In this document: in pieces, positions 1-7,242 of the stretch
Position numbering within the stretch: the stretch's first letter is position 1
Layout of the letters: each line of letters opens with the position of its first letter
NCBI GenBank assembly: GCA_037440525.1
Contig: JBBITW010000075.1
Coordinates: 1 to 16,554 of the forward strand
Reading direction: 5' to 3'
From: JBBITW01 sp037440525
GTDB lineage: Bacteria; Desulfobacterota; BSN033; UBA1163
DNA length: 16,554 nucleotides
Made by a program: the position numbers and the translations under genes
Notes under the pieces: model-generated
Told to the model about the DNA's origin: nothing
The model's database searches: none
Seen by the model: only the letters and a program-made list of their open reading frames with translations

Positions 1-67
1 TTCGCTCGGAATGACAGAAAAAGGAGGCTCGGAATGACAAACATGGCATACACCTTATTGCGACATA
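1..67 (-). repeat. Truncated MITE-like palindromic repeat at window edge
   Basis: Read on the minus strand, this stretch carries the left half of the element seen complete at 15292-15483. It has the GTCGCAAT word, then the two successive GTCATTCCGAG blocks separated by CCTCCTTTTTCT, exactly as at 15355-15383. The rest of the element lies outside the window. It is opposite in orientation to the copies at 2882 and 15292. Confidence 0.75.
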
Positions 68-90
68 TTTTTTAAGAGGCTTCAATTACA

Positions 91-106
91 TTTGTATTAA
101 TACAAA
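91..106. promoter_or_regulatory. 16-bp perfect palindrome, possible operator
   Basis: TTTGTATTAATACAAA is perfectly self-complementary over 16 bases. Its first eleven bases (TTTGTATTAAT) recur at 217-227, so the two copies flank the repeat at 126-201. It lies about 200 bases upstream of the flavoprotein gene. It could be a regulator site or a scar from insertion of the intervening repeat; the AT-rich composition makes either reading weak. Confidence 0.35.
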
Positions 107-125
107 CGAAATAATTATTGTAAAA

Positions 126-201
126 GTCATTACGAGCCAAAAGGGCGTGGCAATCTCGTCTTGGCTTAGGATTGCTTCGTCGCTCCGCTCCTCGAAATGA
201 C
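126..201. repeat. Dispersed palindromic intergenic repeat
   Basis: The ends GTCATTACGAG (126-136) and CTCGAAATGAC (191-201) are inverted repeats with one mismatch. The interior (GGGCGTGGCAATCTCG, GGATTGCTTCG, CGCTCCGCTCCTCG) shares words with the repeats at 8129 and 16462, though in a different arrangement. No reading frame is present. The remaining bases of the 311-base leader region, about 228-300, are AT-rich with no gene seen. Confidence 0.7.
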
Positions 202-311
202 ACACTATTAATGTTGTTTGTATTAATTTTCAGGATTCATTTAATTTTGGTTGCTTTTATTTTTTTAAGGATTTAAGATGGAATCAAATTAAATATATTC
301 AGGAGGATATT

Positions 312-1400
312 ATGTGGGATGTTATCATAGTAGGGGCTGGTCCAAGTGGTGCCGTGGCAGCAAAAAGGTGTGCTCAAAAGAAAATTAGGACCCTTCTCCT
401 CGAAAGGAAGAGACTTCCGAGAGATAAGGTATGTACGGGGATGATTATGAGTCCAATGTCCAAGGGCATAATTCGGGATGAATTTGGAGAGATACCATCA
501 AAGGTATTGACCGAACCAAGATTTCTTTCAGGTATCGAGCTTCACTTGGGGACTGAAAGACATTTGATCCAAATCGAAATGCCTCTAACATGGAGAAGGG
601 ATTTAGATTACTGGCTTGTAGGGAGGGCTAAGGAAGATGGTGCTGAGGTTTGGGAGGAAATAAAGATAACCCATATTGAGGAGACTGCTGATGGGTTTAG
701 AATAAATTTGTTTTACCGAAATAAAGAGATTGAAGTAAGGAGTAGATTCCTTATAGGTGCAGACGGAGGGCATTCTATGGTAAGGAAATTCCTATTTCCA
801 AAACTTCAGGTGCGATACGGTCTCGGTTATAGAGAATGTTATAAGATCGATTTGGGATTGGATAGAAGTCATTGGCACCTTTTTATATCCCCTGAAATTG
901 CTCCATATTATTTTAGCATTGTCCACAAGGAAGAATTTTTGCTTATCGATTATTCATCGAGGCTAAAAGAGATAAGGGGTCTTGTAGAGCAGGCCCATAA
1001 AAGTCTTGCAAGAGAATATGGTTTTAATCCTAATTTGAACCCCATCTGGTATGATGCGTGTATAGAACCTGTACTTTATCATGAACTCTTCTCAGGCTCT
1101 TTTTTGCCTGCCTCTAATAATTGCCTATTGGTTGGGGATGCAGCAGGGCTTCTCCTTCCAATCTCAGGTGAGGGGATAGGGGCAGCTCTCAAGAGCGGTC
1201 TAATGGCTTCAGAATCGGTGATCGAGGCAATGGAGAAAAATGATAAAGCTGGAGATTTATATTTGGATAGATTGATTGGGCTGATTTCAGGGCTTAAAGA
1301 ACTCTATGAATATGCAAGGAAGATACGGGGAGAAAAGGATGAGGAAAAGCGTATTTTAGTAATGAAGGAAGCCTGGAGAAAGGCCCTTGATCTAAAATAA
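312..1400 (+). CDS. Geranylgeranyl-reductase-family FAD-dependent oxidoreductase
   Basis: This 362-residue flavoprotein probably reduces C=C bonds or oxidises a hydrophobic or CoA-linked substrate; the actual substrate is unknown. The N-terminus has a Rossmann FAD motif, VGAGPSGA, at about residues 7-14. An acidic, arginine-containing strand end (LLLERKRLPRDK) follows, then VCTGMIMS, where family members usually have a glycine-rich CGG-type turn. The second FAD-binding block, GDAAGLLLPISGEGIGAALKSG, lies near residues 275-296. These are hallmarks of the geranylgeranyl reductase/digeranylgeranylglycerophospholipid reductase group, whose members are usually 350-450 residues, so this one looks complete. 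The ATG is preceded by a strong AGGAGG with about five bases of spacing. It is monocistronic, and nothing adjacent ties it to isoprenoid or lipid synthesis. A role in polyprenyl saturation is the family default; one linked to the catabolic genes downstream is speculation. Confidence 0.8.
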   Translation: MWDVIIVGAGPSGAVAAKRCAQKKIRTLLLERKRLPRDKVCTGMIMSPMSKGIIRDEFGEIPSKVLTEPRFLSGIELHLGTERHLIQIEMPLTWRRDLDYWLVGRAKEDGAEVWEEIKITHIEETADGFRINLFYRNKEIEVRSRFLIGADGGHSMVRKFLFPKLQVRYGLGYRECYKIDLGLDRSHWHLFISPEIAPYYFSIVHKEEFLLIDYSSRLKEIRGLVEQAHKSLAREYGFNPNLNPIWYDACIEPVLYHELFSGSFLPASNNCLLVGDAAGLLLPISGEGIGAALKSGLMASESVIEAMEKNDKAGDLYLDRLIGLISGLKELYEYARKIRGEKDEEKRILVMKEAWRKALDLK

Positions 1401-1420
1401 TATGGTTCTTCTCCAATTTG

Positions 1421-1462
1421 GAAAATAGAGGAAAATAGAGGGTCAGGTCTACACATTTGACA
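1421..1462. other. Intergenic: 10-bp tandem duplication and possible transposon-end remnant
   Basis: GAAAATAGAG is duplicated in tandem at 1421-1440. It is followed directly by GGTCAGGTCTACACATTTGA, and GTCAGGT recurs near 1501. The latter word resembles sequences I associate with REP-associated or IS200-type transposase ends in anaerobic proteobacteria, but no transposase is present. Only the duplication is certain. Confidence 0.3.
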
Positions 1463-1541
1463 GTATCAAGCTCTTTTTAATCTGTTCAACATACCAAAGA
1501 GTCAGGTTTTTTCTGTGGTAATGATCCGATTAAAAATTAAG

Positions 1542-1572
1542 TTGACATAATTAACAAAAGTGTTAATAATAT
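1542..1572 (+). promoter_or_regulatory. Predicted sigma-70 promoter of the abiE-type operon
   Basis: A consensus -35, TTGACA, lies at 1542-1547. Possible -10 hexamers are AATAAT at 1565-1570 (17-base spacer) or TAATAT at 1567-1572 (19-base spacer). Transcription would start within a few bases of the ATG at 1580, giving an almost leaderless mRNA. This agrees with the lack of a visible Shine-Dalgarno sequence. Confidence 0.5.
1550..1567. promoter_or_regulatory. Inverted repeat inside the toxin-antitoxin promoter, candidate AbiEi operator
   Basis: ATTAACA, then AAAG, then TGTTAAT form a perfect 7-bp inverted repeat with a 4-base spacer. It sits between the -35 and -10 of the operon promoter. 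AbiEi proteins are known to repress their own promoters by binding inverted repeats, so this is the natural candidate site. The AT content means chance cannot be excluded. Confidence 0.45.
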
Positions 1573-1579
1573 ATCTCTG

Positions 1580-2167
1580 ATGAGATATTTGGAATTAAGA
1601 TTATTAAGAAATCGTCTTTATTTCAGCTCTCGGGATGTAGCTGAGGTCCTTGGAATAAAACCGTCCTATGCCTTAGTTCTCTGCGCAAGGTATGTCGAGA
1701 AGGGATTATTTATCAGGCTTAAGAAAGACCTCTATGCCCTGAAAGAGAGCTGGCAGGAAAATTCCCTCAAGGACTTTTATAGAATATCCAATATCCTTCA
1801 GGTACCTTCATACATTTCTTTGATGACCGCACTTTCTTTTTATGAAATAACAACACAGGTTCAAAGAGGGTTTTTTGAATCTGTCTGCATTAAAAGGACA
1901 AGAAGATTTGAGATAGAAGATATAACATTTAATTTTTATAAATTGAAGCGTGAGCTTTATTTTGATTTTATAAAGCAGGAAGAATTTTTTATTGCAACAA
2001 AAGAAAAGGCTTTTCTTGATACAGTATATCTCTATTCCTTTGGAAAATATGCTTTTGATATAGACTCTATTGATGTCTCAAAGCTTGATTTAAAAAGTGT
2101 AAATAAGCTTATTAAAATTTATCCTGAAAGGACAAAAATGGCAGCGAAGAGAATATGCAGGATTTAA
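1580..2167 (+). CDS. AbiEi-type antitoxin / winged-helix autoregulator
   Basis: This 195-residue protein resembles the AbiEi antitoxin family (type IV abortive-infection toxin-antitoxin, 'transcriptional regulator of viral defence'). The N-terminal 60 residues read as a winged helix: YFSSRDVAEVLGIKPSYALVL forms the recognition region and GLFIRLKKDLYAL the wing. The middle carries the family pattern PSYISLMTALSFYEI, followed by a strand-rich region and the typical IATKEKAFLDTVYL block at about residues 138-151. Family members usually neutralise the nucleotidyltransferase toxin AbiEii without direct binding and repress their own operon. The gene overlaps the downstream toxin gene by 13 bases, which implies coupled translation. 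No Shine-Dalgarno is visible and the promoter lies unusually close, so the mRNA may be leaderless. Whether it defends against phage or only maintains itself cannot be told. Confidence 0.8.
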   Translation: MRYLELRLLRNRLYFSSRDVAEVLGIKPSYALVLCARYVEKGLFIRLKKDLYALKESWQENSLKDFYRISNILQVPSYISLMTALSFYEITTQVQRGFFESVCIKRTRRFEIEDITFNFYKLKRELYFDFIKQEEFFIATKEKAFLDTVYLYSFGKYAFDIDSIDVSKLDLKSVNKLIKIYPERTKMAAKRICRI

Positions 2168-2829
2168 TTAAGCAGGAACAGTTTGAGATAGAAGTTTTAG
2201 ACAGGCTCAAAAGCGGTAAATTCCTTGATAATCTGATTTTTACCGGTGGAACAATGCTCAGACTCTGTTATGGCCTTAATAGGTTTTCTGTTGACCTTGA
2301 TTTCTGGCTATATAAAGGGATTGATATAGGAAAATACTTCGGTAGACAAAAGGATTATCTTTCAAAGTATTATTCTATTCTTGATGCAGAGAATAAATTC
2401 TATACAATGCTTTTTGAGATAAAATCAAAGGATTATCCAAGAGGCCTTAAAATTGAGATAAGAAAGAAATCCGAAAGAGTCAAGACAGAAATATCAATTG
2501 CTTACAGTAAATATTCAAACACTCAAGTTTTGCTGAGGACCATTTCACTTGAGGACGTTATGAAATCAAAGATAGAGGCATTTTTGAGTAGAAAAGAGAT
2601 TAGGGATGTCTTTGATATAGAGTTTCTGTTAAAAAAAGGGATTGAATTGAAGACTGCAAAGGAAAAACTCCAGAAATTGCTTGATGGTATAAACTCACTG
2701 GGCAGGAAGGACTATTCAGTGAAACTTGGTTCAATCCTTGATGCAGAACAAAGAAGGTATTACATGAAAGAAAATTTCAAGATTCTTGTCATGAAAGTTA
2801 AAGATGAGTTAGCAAATATTTTAATATAA
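2155..2829 (+). CDS. AbiEii/AbiGii-type nucleotidyltransferase toxin
   Basis: This 224-residue protein belongs to the AbiEii/AbiGii branch of the polymerase-beta nucleotidyltransferases. FTGGTMLRL at residues 29-37 holds the GG glycines that bind nucleotide. SVDLDFW at 45-51 supplies the metal-binding aspartates D47 and D49. A later ISLEDVMKSKIEAFLSRKEIRDVFDIEFLL segment (given here as positions 135-164, key residues K143, R154, D155 and D158) matches the conserved C-terminal motif of the family. Known relatives transfer nucleotides, in some cases onto tRNA 3' ends, and stop growth reversibly. The catalytic residues are all present, so it is probably functional. The length is at the short end for the family (about 220-300). 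It overlaps the antitoxin gene by 13 bases, the normal operon order. Its exact target RNA is unknown. Confidence 0.82.
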   Translation: MQDLIKQEQFEIEVLDRLKSGKFLDNLIFTGGTMLRLCYGLNRFSVDLDFWLYKGIDIGKYFGRQKDYLSKYYSILDAENKFYTMLFEIKSKDYPRGLKIEIRKKSERVKTEISIAYSKYSNTQVLLRTISLEDVMKSKIEAFLSRKEIRDVFDIEFLLKKGIELKTAKEKLQKLLDGINSLGRKDYSVKLGSILDAEQRRYYMKENFKILVMKVKDELANILI

Positions 2830-2881
2830 GTATTCAGTGACAATGCATTTTTTATAGGCGATCGCCTTCTCCCTAAGCGTT

Positions 2882-3005
2882 GGGGCTGTGTCGCAATGAG
2901 GTGTATGCCATGTTTGTCATTCCGAGCGAAGCGAGGAATCTATAGAATTCAAACCCTTATAAAACATAGATTCTTCGGCTAAAGCATCAGAATGACATTA
3001 CGACA
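2882..3005 (+). repeat. MITE-like palindromic element, second copy
   Basis: The element begins GGGGCTGTGTCGCAATG (2882-2898) and ends CATTACGACA (2996-3005), an inverted match to its own start. Positions 2916-2990 match 15373-15447 at 73 of 75 bases by hand alignment. The interior folds as GAGGAATCTAT paired with ATAGATTCTTC. It ends 10 bases before the stop codon of the ligase gene, so it lies just downstream of both converging transcription units and may help terminate them. The outermost right arm (CAGCCCC) is missing here. Confidence 0.8.
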
Positions 3006-3015
3006 ATATTAGATT

Positions 3016-4662
3016 TTATATTTTTTTAAGCCTCTGACGTTCTTCCTCTCTTATTTCACGCCTCAGGAGTTTACCAACCTTTGATTTTGGCAGCATATCC
3101 CTGAACTCTATATAGTCCGGCACTTTATATGAGACGAGACGCTCTCGGCACCACTTAATCAAATCTATTGCACTTACACCCCTTGCATCCTCCTTAAGGA
3201 CAACAATTCCCTTGATCCTTTCTCCAACCTTTGGGTCGGGGACACCGACCACACATGCCCCAATTACAGCAGGATGGTTCTGAAGGATCGCTTCAATCTC
3301 GGAGCACGAAACCCTGTAGCCCTTATATTTAATGATGTCTGCTCCTCGATCTACATAGTGGATTTCTCCATCTTCAGCCATTCGAACAATATCATTTGTT
3401 CTGTAGTATAGGGTTCCGTCAATATCAACAAAGGATGCCTTCGTTTCATCAGGCTTATTCCAGTAGCATCCCATCATACCATTGGAGGAGATCAAAAGCT
3501 CGCCTGGAATATTTATAGGCACAGGTTCAAGGGTTTCGGGATCAACAATTTTAATCTTTTTTGAAACCGTTGGGACTCCAACACTCCCTGGCTGAGGTTC
3601 TTTACCCAATACGGAGAAGGTAGTGTAGCTTGCCTCAGTAGTTCCATAGCTTTGATATATTGGTACATTAAACTTTTGTTTCCAGCGTTTAAAAACCTCG
3701 GCTGGCATAACATCCCCTCCACTCCAGCAATACCTTAGTGAGCTCAGGTCATAAAAGTTTAATCGATCATTCTCAAGGATCATCCTGTAAAGAGTTGGGA
3801 CACCTAAAAAAAGATCTCCCTTATATCTTTGAATAGCATCTAAGATGGAATCCACCTGGGGAGTTGGCATAAGGATTGTTCTATTGCCAAGGCCTATTCC
3901 TAAGGAGAGAAAGGTCATCATTGCCATGATATGAAAAAGGGGATTTACCAGAACAAGGGTTGATTTTCCTTCTTCAATATATCCCTTGCTCATGTGATGA
4001 AAGTCATTGATTGAATAAAGAATTGTAGCGTGTGTTCCAGGGACACCCTTTGGCAGACCTGTGGTGCCACCAGTATAGAGGATATATGCAAGATTTCTTT
4101 TTGCCTTGATTTCAACCTTCGGGGGACTTGGAGGATATTTAAATAATAATCTCTTAAAGGAATAAATGTCCCTATCCCTTTCAACTTTTCCTCTTGGAAC
4201 CTTATCAAATAGCATACCGATTGCACGTTTGTATAAAGGAAGTAGATCCACTAAATTCGTGAAGATGATTCTTTTTAGAGGAGTTTCTCTCATAACTTCC
4301 TTCACATAGCCGAAGTTTGTATCCTGGCAGATGATTGTCTGAGCTTCTGAATCGTTAATGAGATACTTGATCTCACGGGGGGTATAGATTGGTGAAACCG
4401 GAACAGCCACAGCCCCGATTTCGAGTATCCCTAAAAAGGCAATCACCCACTGTATAGAGTTTGGAAGATAGATGAAGACCCTATCATTCTCCCTCACACC
4501 TAAATCACTCAGTGCAGTTGCAAACCGATCTCCAAGTTCCTTAAGTTTGGTGTAAGAAAATCTTTTTCCCAGATAGATAATGGCAGGCTTATCCGGATAT
4601 TTCTGGCACATCTCTTTAAATTTTGTCAGTGCATTTCCTTCAATTACAAGTGAATTTTCCAT
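3016..4662 (-). CDS. AMP-forming acyl/aryl-CoA ligase
   Basis: This 548-residue ANL-superfamily enzyme activates a carboxylic acid with ATP and CoA to give an acyl-CoA plus AMP and PPi. It shows the P-loop YTGGTTGLPKG at residues 196-206, YGTTE at 339-343, YRTND near 420-424 (Asp that binds the ribose; Asn replaces the usual Gly), the hinge VDRGADIIKYKGYRVSCSEIE around 437-457, and the catalytic lysine of GKLLRREI, K531. The length is normal for medium/long-chain or aryl-CoA ligases. The ATG at 4662 has GGGAAGGA in front; an upstream TTG at 4692 would overlap livF by 11 bases but has no comparable ribosome site. It is the last gene of the Liv transporter operon, 19 bases after livF, which suggests that it charges the imported compound. 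The substrate (aromatic, alicyclic or branched acid) cannot be assigned. Confidence 0.85.
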   Translation of the reverse strand: MENSLVIEGNALTKFKEMCQKYPDKPAIIYLGKRFSYTKLKELGDRFATALSDLGVRENDRVFIYLPNSIQWVIAFLGILEIGAVAVPVSPIYTPREIKYLINDSEAQTIICQDTNFGYVKEVMRETPLKRIIFTNLVDLLPLYKRAIGMLFDKVPRGKVERDRDIYSFKRLLFKYPPSPPKVEIKAKRNLAYILYTGGTTGLPKGVPGTHATILYSINDFHHMSKGYIEEGKSTLVLVNPLFHIMAMMTFLSLGIGLGNRTILMPTPQVDSILDAIQRYKGDLFLGVPTLYRMILENDRLNFYDLSSLRYCWSGGDVMPAEVFKRWKQKFNVPIYQSYGTTEASYTTFSVLGKEPQPGSVGVPTVSKKIKIVDPETLEPVPINIPGELLISSNGMMGCYWNKPDETKASFVDIDGTLYYRTNDIVRMAEDGEIHYVDRGADIIKYKGYRVSCSEIEAILQNHPAVIGACVVGVPDPKVGERIKGIVVLKEDARGVSAIDLIKWCRERLVSYKVPDYIEFRDMLPKSKVGKLLRREIREEERQRLKKI

Positions 4663-4681
4663 CAATCCTTCCCAAACAAGT

Positions 4682-5428
4682 TTAAACTCCAAAATAGGCT
4701 GCCTTAAAATCAGGATTTTCGATCATCTCTTCCTTTGTGCCACTTAAAACTGCTGCCCCGTTTTCAAGCACATAGCCATATTGGATGATGGGCAATACAG
4801 GGCGTGCATATTGTTCTGTGATAAGGATTGTAATCCCTGTCTTTTTATTTATGTCTTCTATAGCTTCCGTAAGTCTTTCCTCCATGCTTGGGCTAAGTCC
4901 CATAAGAGGTTCATCGAGAAGTAAAATCTTGGGCTGTGCCATAAGTGCCCTTCCAATAGCAAGCATCTGCTGTTCACCTCCGCTTAAAAAACCTCCTTGC
5001 CTCTTTTGAAGATTTTTTAAAGGAGGAAATAGAGTAAATACAAATTCGAGAGTTCTTTGAGTCTGAGAAGGTGTTGCAAGGTATGCTCCTATCTTGAGAT
5101 TTTCCAGGACACTACTTTCTGGAAAGATTCTCCGCCTCTCGGGGCAGAGTATAATCCCCTTTCTTGCACGATCGCTTAGCTTAACCTGGGAGATATTTTC
5201 TCCATTGAGTAATATCTCACCAAGCACAGTTATCCTTTCTCCTCCCCTCATCTCTTCTTTCTTTTTTATATCGAGGATTGTTCCGGAGATTGCATACATA
5301 AGCGTAGATTTTCCGGCGCTATTGGATCCGAAAACACCAACAATCTGACCTTCATCACACTTCAGATTGGCATTGTTGATAGCCAGGGCATTTTCGTAGA
5401 AAACCATAAGATTTTTGACCTCAAGCAT
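4682..5428 (-). CDS. livF: Branched-chain-type ABC transporter ATP-binding protein LivF
   Basis: This 248-residue ATPase of the Liv/HAAT import family energises uptake from the cytoplasmic face. The Walker A is GSNSAGKST (residues 34-42), the signature LSGGEQQ, the Walker B ILLLDEPLMGLSP, and the switch region reads ITEQ, with Gln where many ABC proteins have His, as is usual in LivF. An insert of roughly a dozen residues (around KKKEEMRGGER) after Walker A makes it a little longer than the common 235. It starts 4 bases after livG ends, with AGGGGC as ribosome site. A same-length paralogue at 15512-16258 has 183 of 248 identical residues by hand count and shares the insert. The neighbouring ligase suggests an organic acid rather than an amino acid as cargo. 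Confidence 0.92.
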   Translation of the reverse strand: MLEVKNLMVFYENALAINNANLKCDEGQIVGVFGSNSAGKSTLMYAISGTILDIKKKEEMRGGERITVLGEILLNGENISQVKLSDRARKGIILCPERRRIFPESSVLENLKIGAYLATPSQTQRTLEFVFTLFPPLKNLQKRQGGFLSGGEQQMLAIGRALMAQPKILLLDEPLMGLSPSMEERLTEAIEDINKKTGITILITEQYARPVLPIIQYGYVLENGAAVLSGTKEEMIENPDFKAAYFGV

Positions 5429-5432
5429 AAAA

Positions 5433-6188
5433 TTAGCCCCTTTTTATTCCGAGATAAGCCTCTTTAACCTTCTCGTCCTCCATCACCTCTTTAGGATTTC
5501 CTTCTGCAATCTTCTCACCAAAATTCATAACCATTACCTGATCCACAATCCTGAAAAGTTCTCTTAAACGGTGTTCGATCATAATGATGGTAATCCCTTC
5601 GATTAAAAGCTTTTCTATGAGAGGTATCATTGTAGCTATCTCAGACATACTCAACCCTGAAAATATTTCATCACAGATAATGATTTCAGGTCTCAATGCC
5701 ATACATCTGGCAAGCTCAAGTCTTTTTAGATATCCTAATGGAAGTGTTGAAGCAAGTTTATAAGGGACATAAGAGTCACGCTCAAAACCGATATCCTCGA
5801 GGAGATCAATGGCAACTGAATCCCTTTCTCCGAACTTACCCCCTCCTGTTCTTTTAACCCTTGGAGAGAATAGGGGAACAATCAGATTTTTATATGCAGG
5901 CAAGGTGTAGTAGGGTCTCATGATCTGAAATGTTCTTGTCACACCAAGGTCAGCAATGAGATGAGGAGGAAGCTTTGTGATTTCCTTCCCCTTGAAAAGG
6001 ATTCTACCTGAATCTGGTCTTACAAAACCAGTTATAACATTAACAAGGGTTGTCTTTCCGGATCCATTGGGACCAATGATTCCAAAGCCCTGACCTTTTT
6101 TTAATTCAAAACTAACATTATAAAGGGCCTTTACCCCTCCAAATGATTTACTAACTTCCCTTACATCGAGGATTAACTCTTCATTCAT
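5433..6188 (-). CDS. livG: Branched-chain-type ABC transporter ATP-binding protein LivG
   Basis: This 251-residue ATPase is the second of the Liv pair. The Walker A GPNGSGKTT is intact. The signature region reads LPLGYLKRLELARCMAL where LivG normally has LSYGQQRRLEIARAL, and the Walker B region reads IIICDEIFSGLS instead of a DEP motif. The switch histidine is present (MIEHRL). The C-terminal tail EAYLGIKRG is typical of LivG. The ATG at 6188 overlaps the livM stop in an ATGA arrangement, indicating translational coupling; a TTG 12 bases upstream is possible but less likely. The altered signature and Walker B could lower ATPase activity or change pairing with LivF, yet the fold-defining residues remain, so I read it as functional and diverged rather than broken. 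Confidence 0.9.
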   Translation of the reverse strand: MNEELILDVREVSKSFGGVKALYNVSFELKKGQGFGIIGPNGSGKTTLVNVITGFVRPDSGRILFKGKEITKLPPHLIADLGVTRTFQIMRPYYTLPAYKNLIVPLFSPRVKRTGGGKFGERDSVAIDLLEDIGFERDSYVPYKLASTLPLGYLKRLELARCMALRPEIIICDEIFSGLSMSEIATMIPLIEKLLIEGITIIMIEHRLRELFRIVDQVMVMNFGEKIAEGNPKEVMEDEKVKEAYLGIKRG

Positions 6189-7219
6189 ACCTCTATCCAA
6201 TGTTCGAATTGGTGGTATTTTCTTTGTAAATAATTAAATAATCCTTCAGGGCGTATTCCAATGATAAGTATTAAGATCAAGGCATAGAACACGATTCTCA
6301 GACCACCCAGTGCCCGAAGTATTTCTGAAAGAGGGACAAGAAGTAAAGCCCCTATGAGTGGACCAACGATACTTCCCATTCCTCCCAATACGGCAGCGGT
6401 TATAGGCAGGATGGAGAAGTCCAATGCGAAGAAACTGATCCCTACCCAGGCATAAAGATGAACCAGATAGGCTCCTGCAAAACAGCCTATACCTGATGCG
6501 ATGAATACTGCCAACGCTTTATATCGAGTGATCCCAATCCCTGATGCCTTTACTGCCTGGTCGTTGTCCTTTATACTTCTAAAGACAAGCCCAATGTCTT
6601 CGTTTACAAGCCTTCTTAATGCGAAAACCAGAATAATGGTCATTCCAATAGCCAGGTACAGATCAACCCAGATATTGGGAAAGGTTGTTAATCCTGGAAG
6701 ACCATCAGTTCCTCCAAATATCCTGGTTGCCTCTATTAATTTACTGAACAATAGAGGATAGACGAGTGTTACAATAGCAAAGTATACTCCTCTCATAGGA
6801 AGGCAGGGGATTAGAAGTAATGTACAGAAGAATGCACCTCCAATTGTTGCAATGGGAATTGTGAAGATGGGGGAGAGCCCAAAATAGAAGTTCAACACCC
6901 CGGCAATATAACCTCCAATACCCATAAACAGAGCTCCTCCCAGAGAGATTAACCCTATAAAGTTTGCCAAAAAATCGAAGGAGATTGCAAGCATCGCATA
7001 TATGCATGTGAGGCAAATCAACTTCTGCTGGTAAGACCCTCCTGGAACGATGAGTGGAAGAATAAGGAGACCTATGATCAAAACAAGCCTCGGAGTGATG
7101 AGATATGTAATCTCGCGCCATGAGGCAAGGGCATAGATTCCTTCTGTCCTTATCTTAATACCTCTATCCAGCCTCTCTCTGCGTCTTTCTCTCCCCGTTG
7201 TATTTAATTGATCATTCAT
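6185..7219 (-). CDS. livM: Branched-chain-type ABC transporter permease LivM
   Basis: This 344-residue integral membrane permease forms half of the Liv translocation path with LivH. It begins with a hydrophilic, arginine-rich cytoplasmic tail of about 45 residues. Many hydrophobic segments follow, including LVLIIGLLILPLIV, AMLAISFDFLANFIGLISLGGALFMGIGGY (positions about 76-105) and TAAVLGGMGSIVGPLIGALLL. The pattern S-x-G-x-A-x-F-x-G-I-G-G-Y and the coupling loop RSIKDNDQAVKASGI, which contacts the ATPases, are family hallmarks. It ends ...GIRPEGLF, also typical. No strong ribosome site precedes the ATG, so an internal start within the basic tail is possible. It overlaps livG by 4 bases and follows livH after 23 bases. 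Confidence 0.9.
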   Translation of the reverse strand: MNDQLNTTGRERRRERLDRGIKIRTEGIYALASWREITYLITPRLVLIIGLLILPLIVPGGSYQQKLICLTCIYAMLAISFDFLANFIGLISLGGALFMGIGGYIAGVLNFYFGLSPIFTIPIATIGGAFFCTLLLIPCLPMRGVYFAIVTLVYPLLFSKLIEATRIFGGTDGLPGLTTFPNIWVDLYLAIGMTIILVFALRRLVNEDIGLVFRSIKDNDQAVKASGIGITRYKALAVFIASGIGCFAGAYLVHLYAWVGISFFALDFSILPITAAVLGGMGSIVGPLIGALLLVPLSEILRALGGLRIVFYALILILIIGIRPEGLFNYLQRKYHQFEHWIEV

Positions 7220-7242
7220 GGTTCATCGTTTATCTAAACTAT

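Noticed and set aside
2856..2867. AGGCGATCGCCT, a perfect 12-bp palindrome
   Set aside because: It contains GCGATCGC, but a single short occurrence at the edge of a repeat region gives no support for a functional site.
1..3005. The regularly worded GTCATTCCGAG repeats considered as a CRISPR array
   Set aside because: Copies are far apart, palindromic and in both orientations, without uniform spacers or cas genes.
5433..6188. livG considered as a pseudogene because of its degenerate signature
   Set aside because: The frame is intact, Walker A and the switch histidine remain, and start and stop fit tightly between livM and livF.
6741..7121. A 126-residue open frame antisense to its surroundings within livM
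   Set aside because: It lies wholly inside livM on the same strand but in another frame, has a low-complexity, unfamiliar composition, and no ribosome site; livM's hydrophobic pattern explains the bases.
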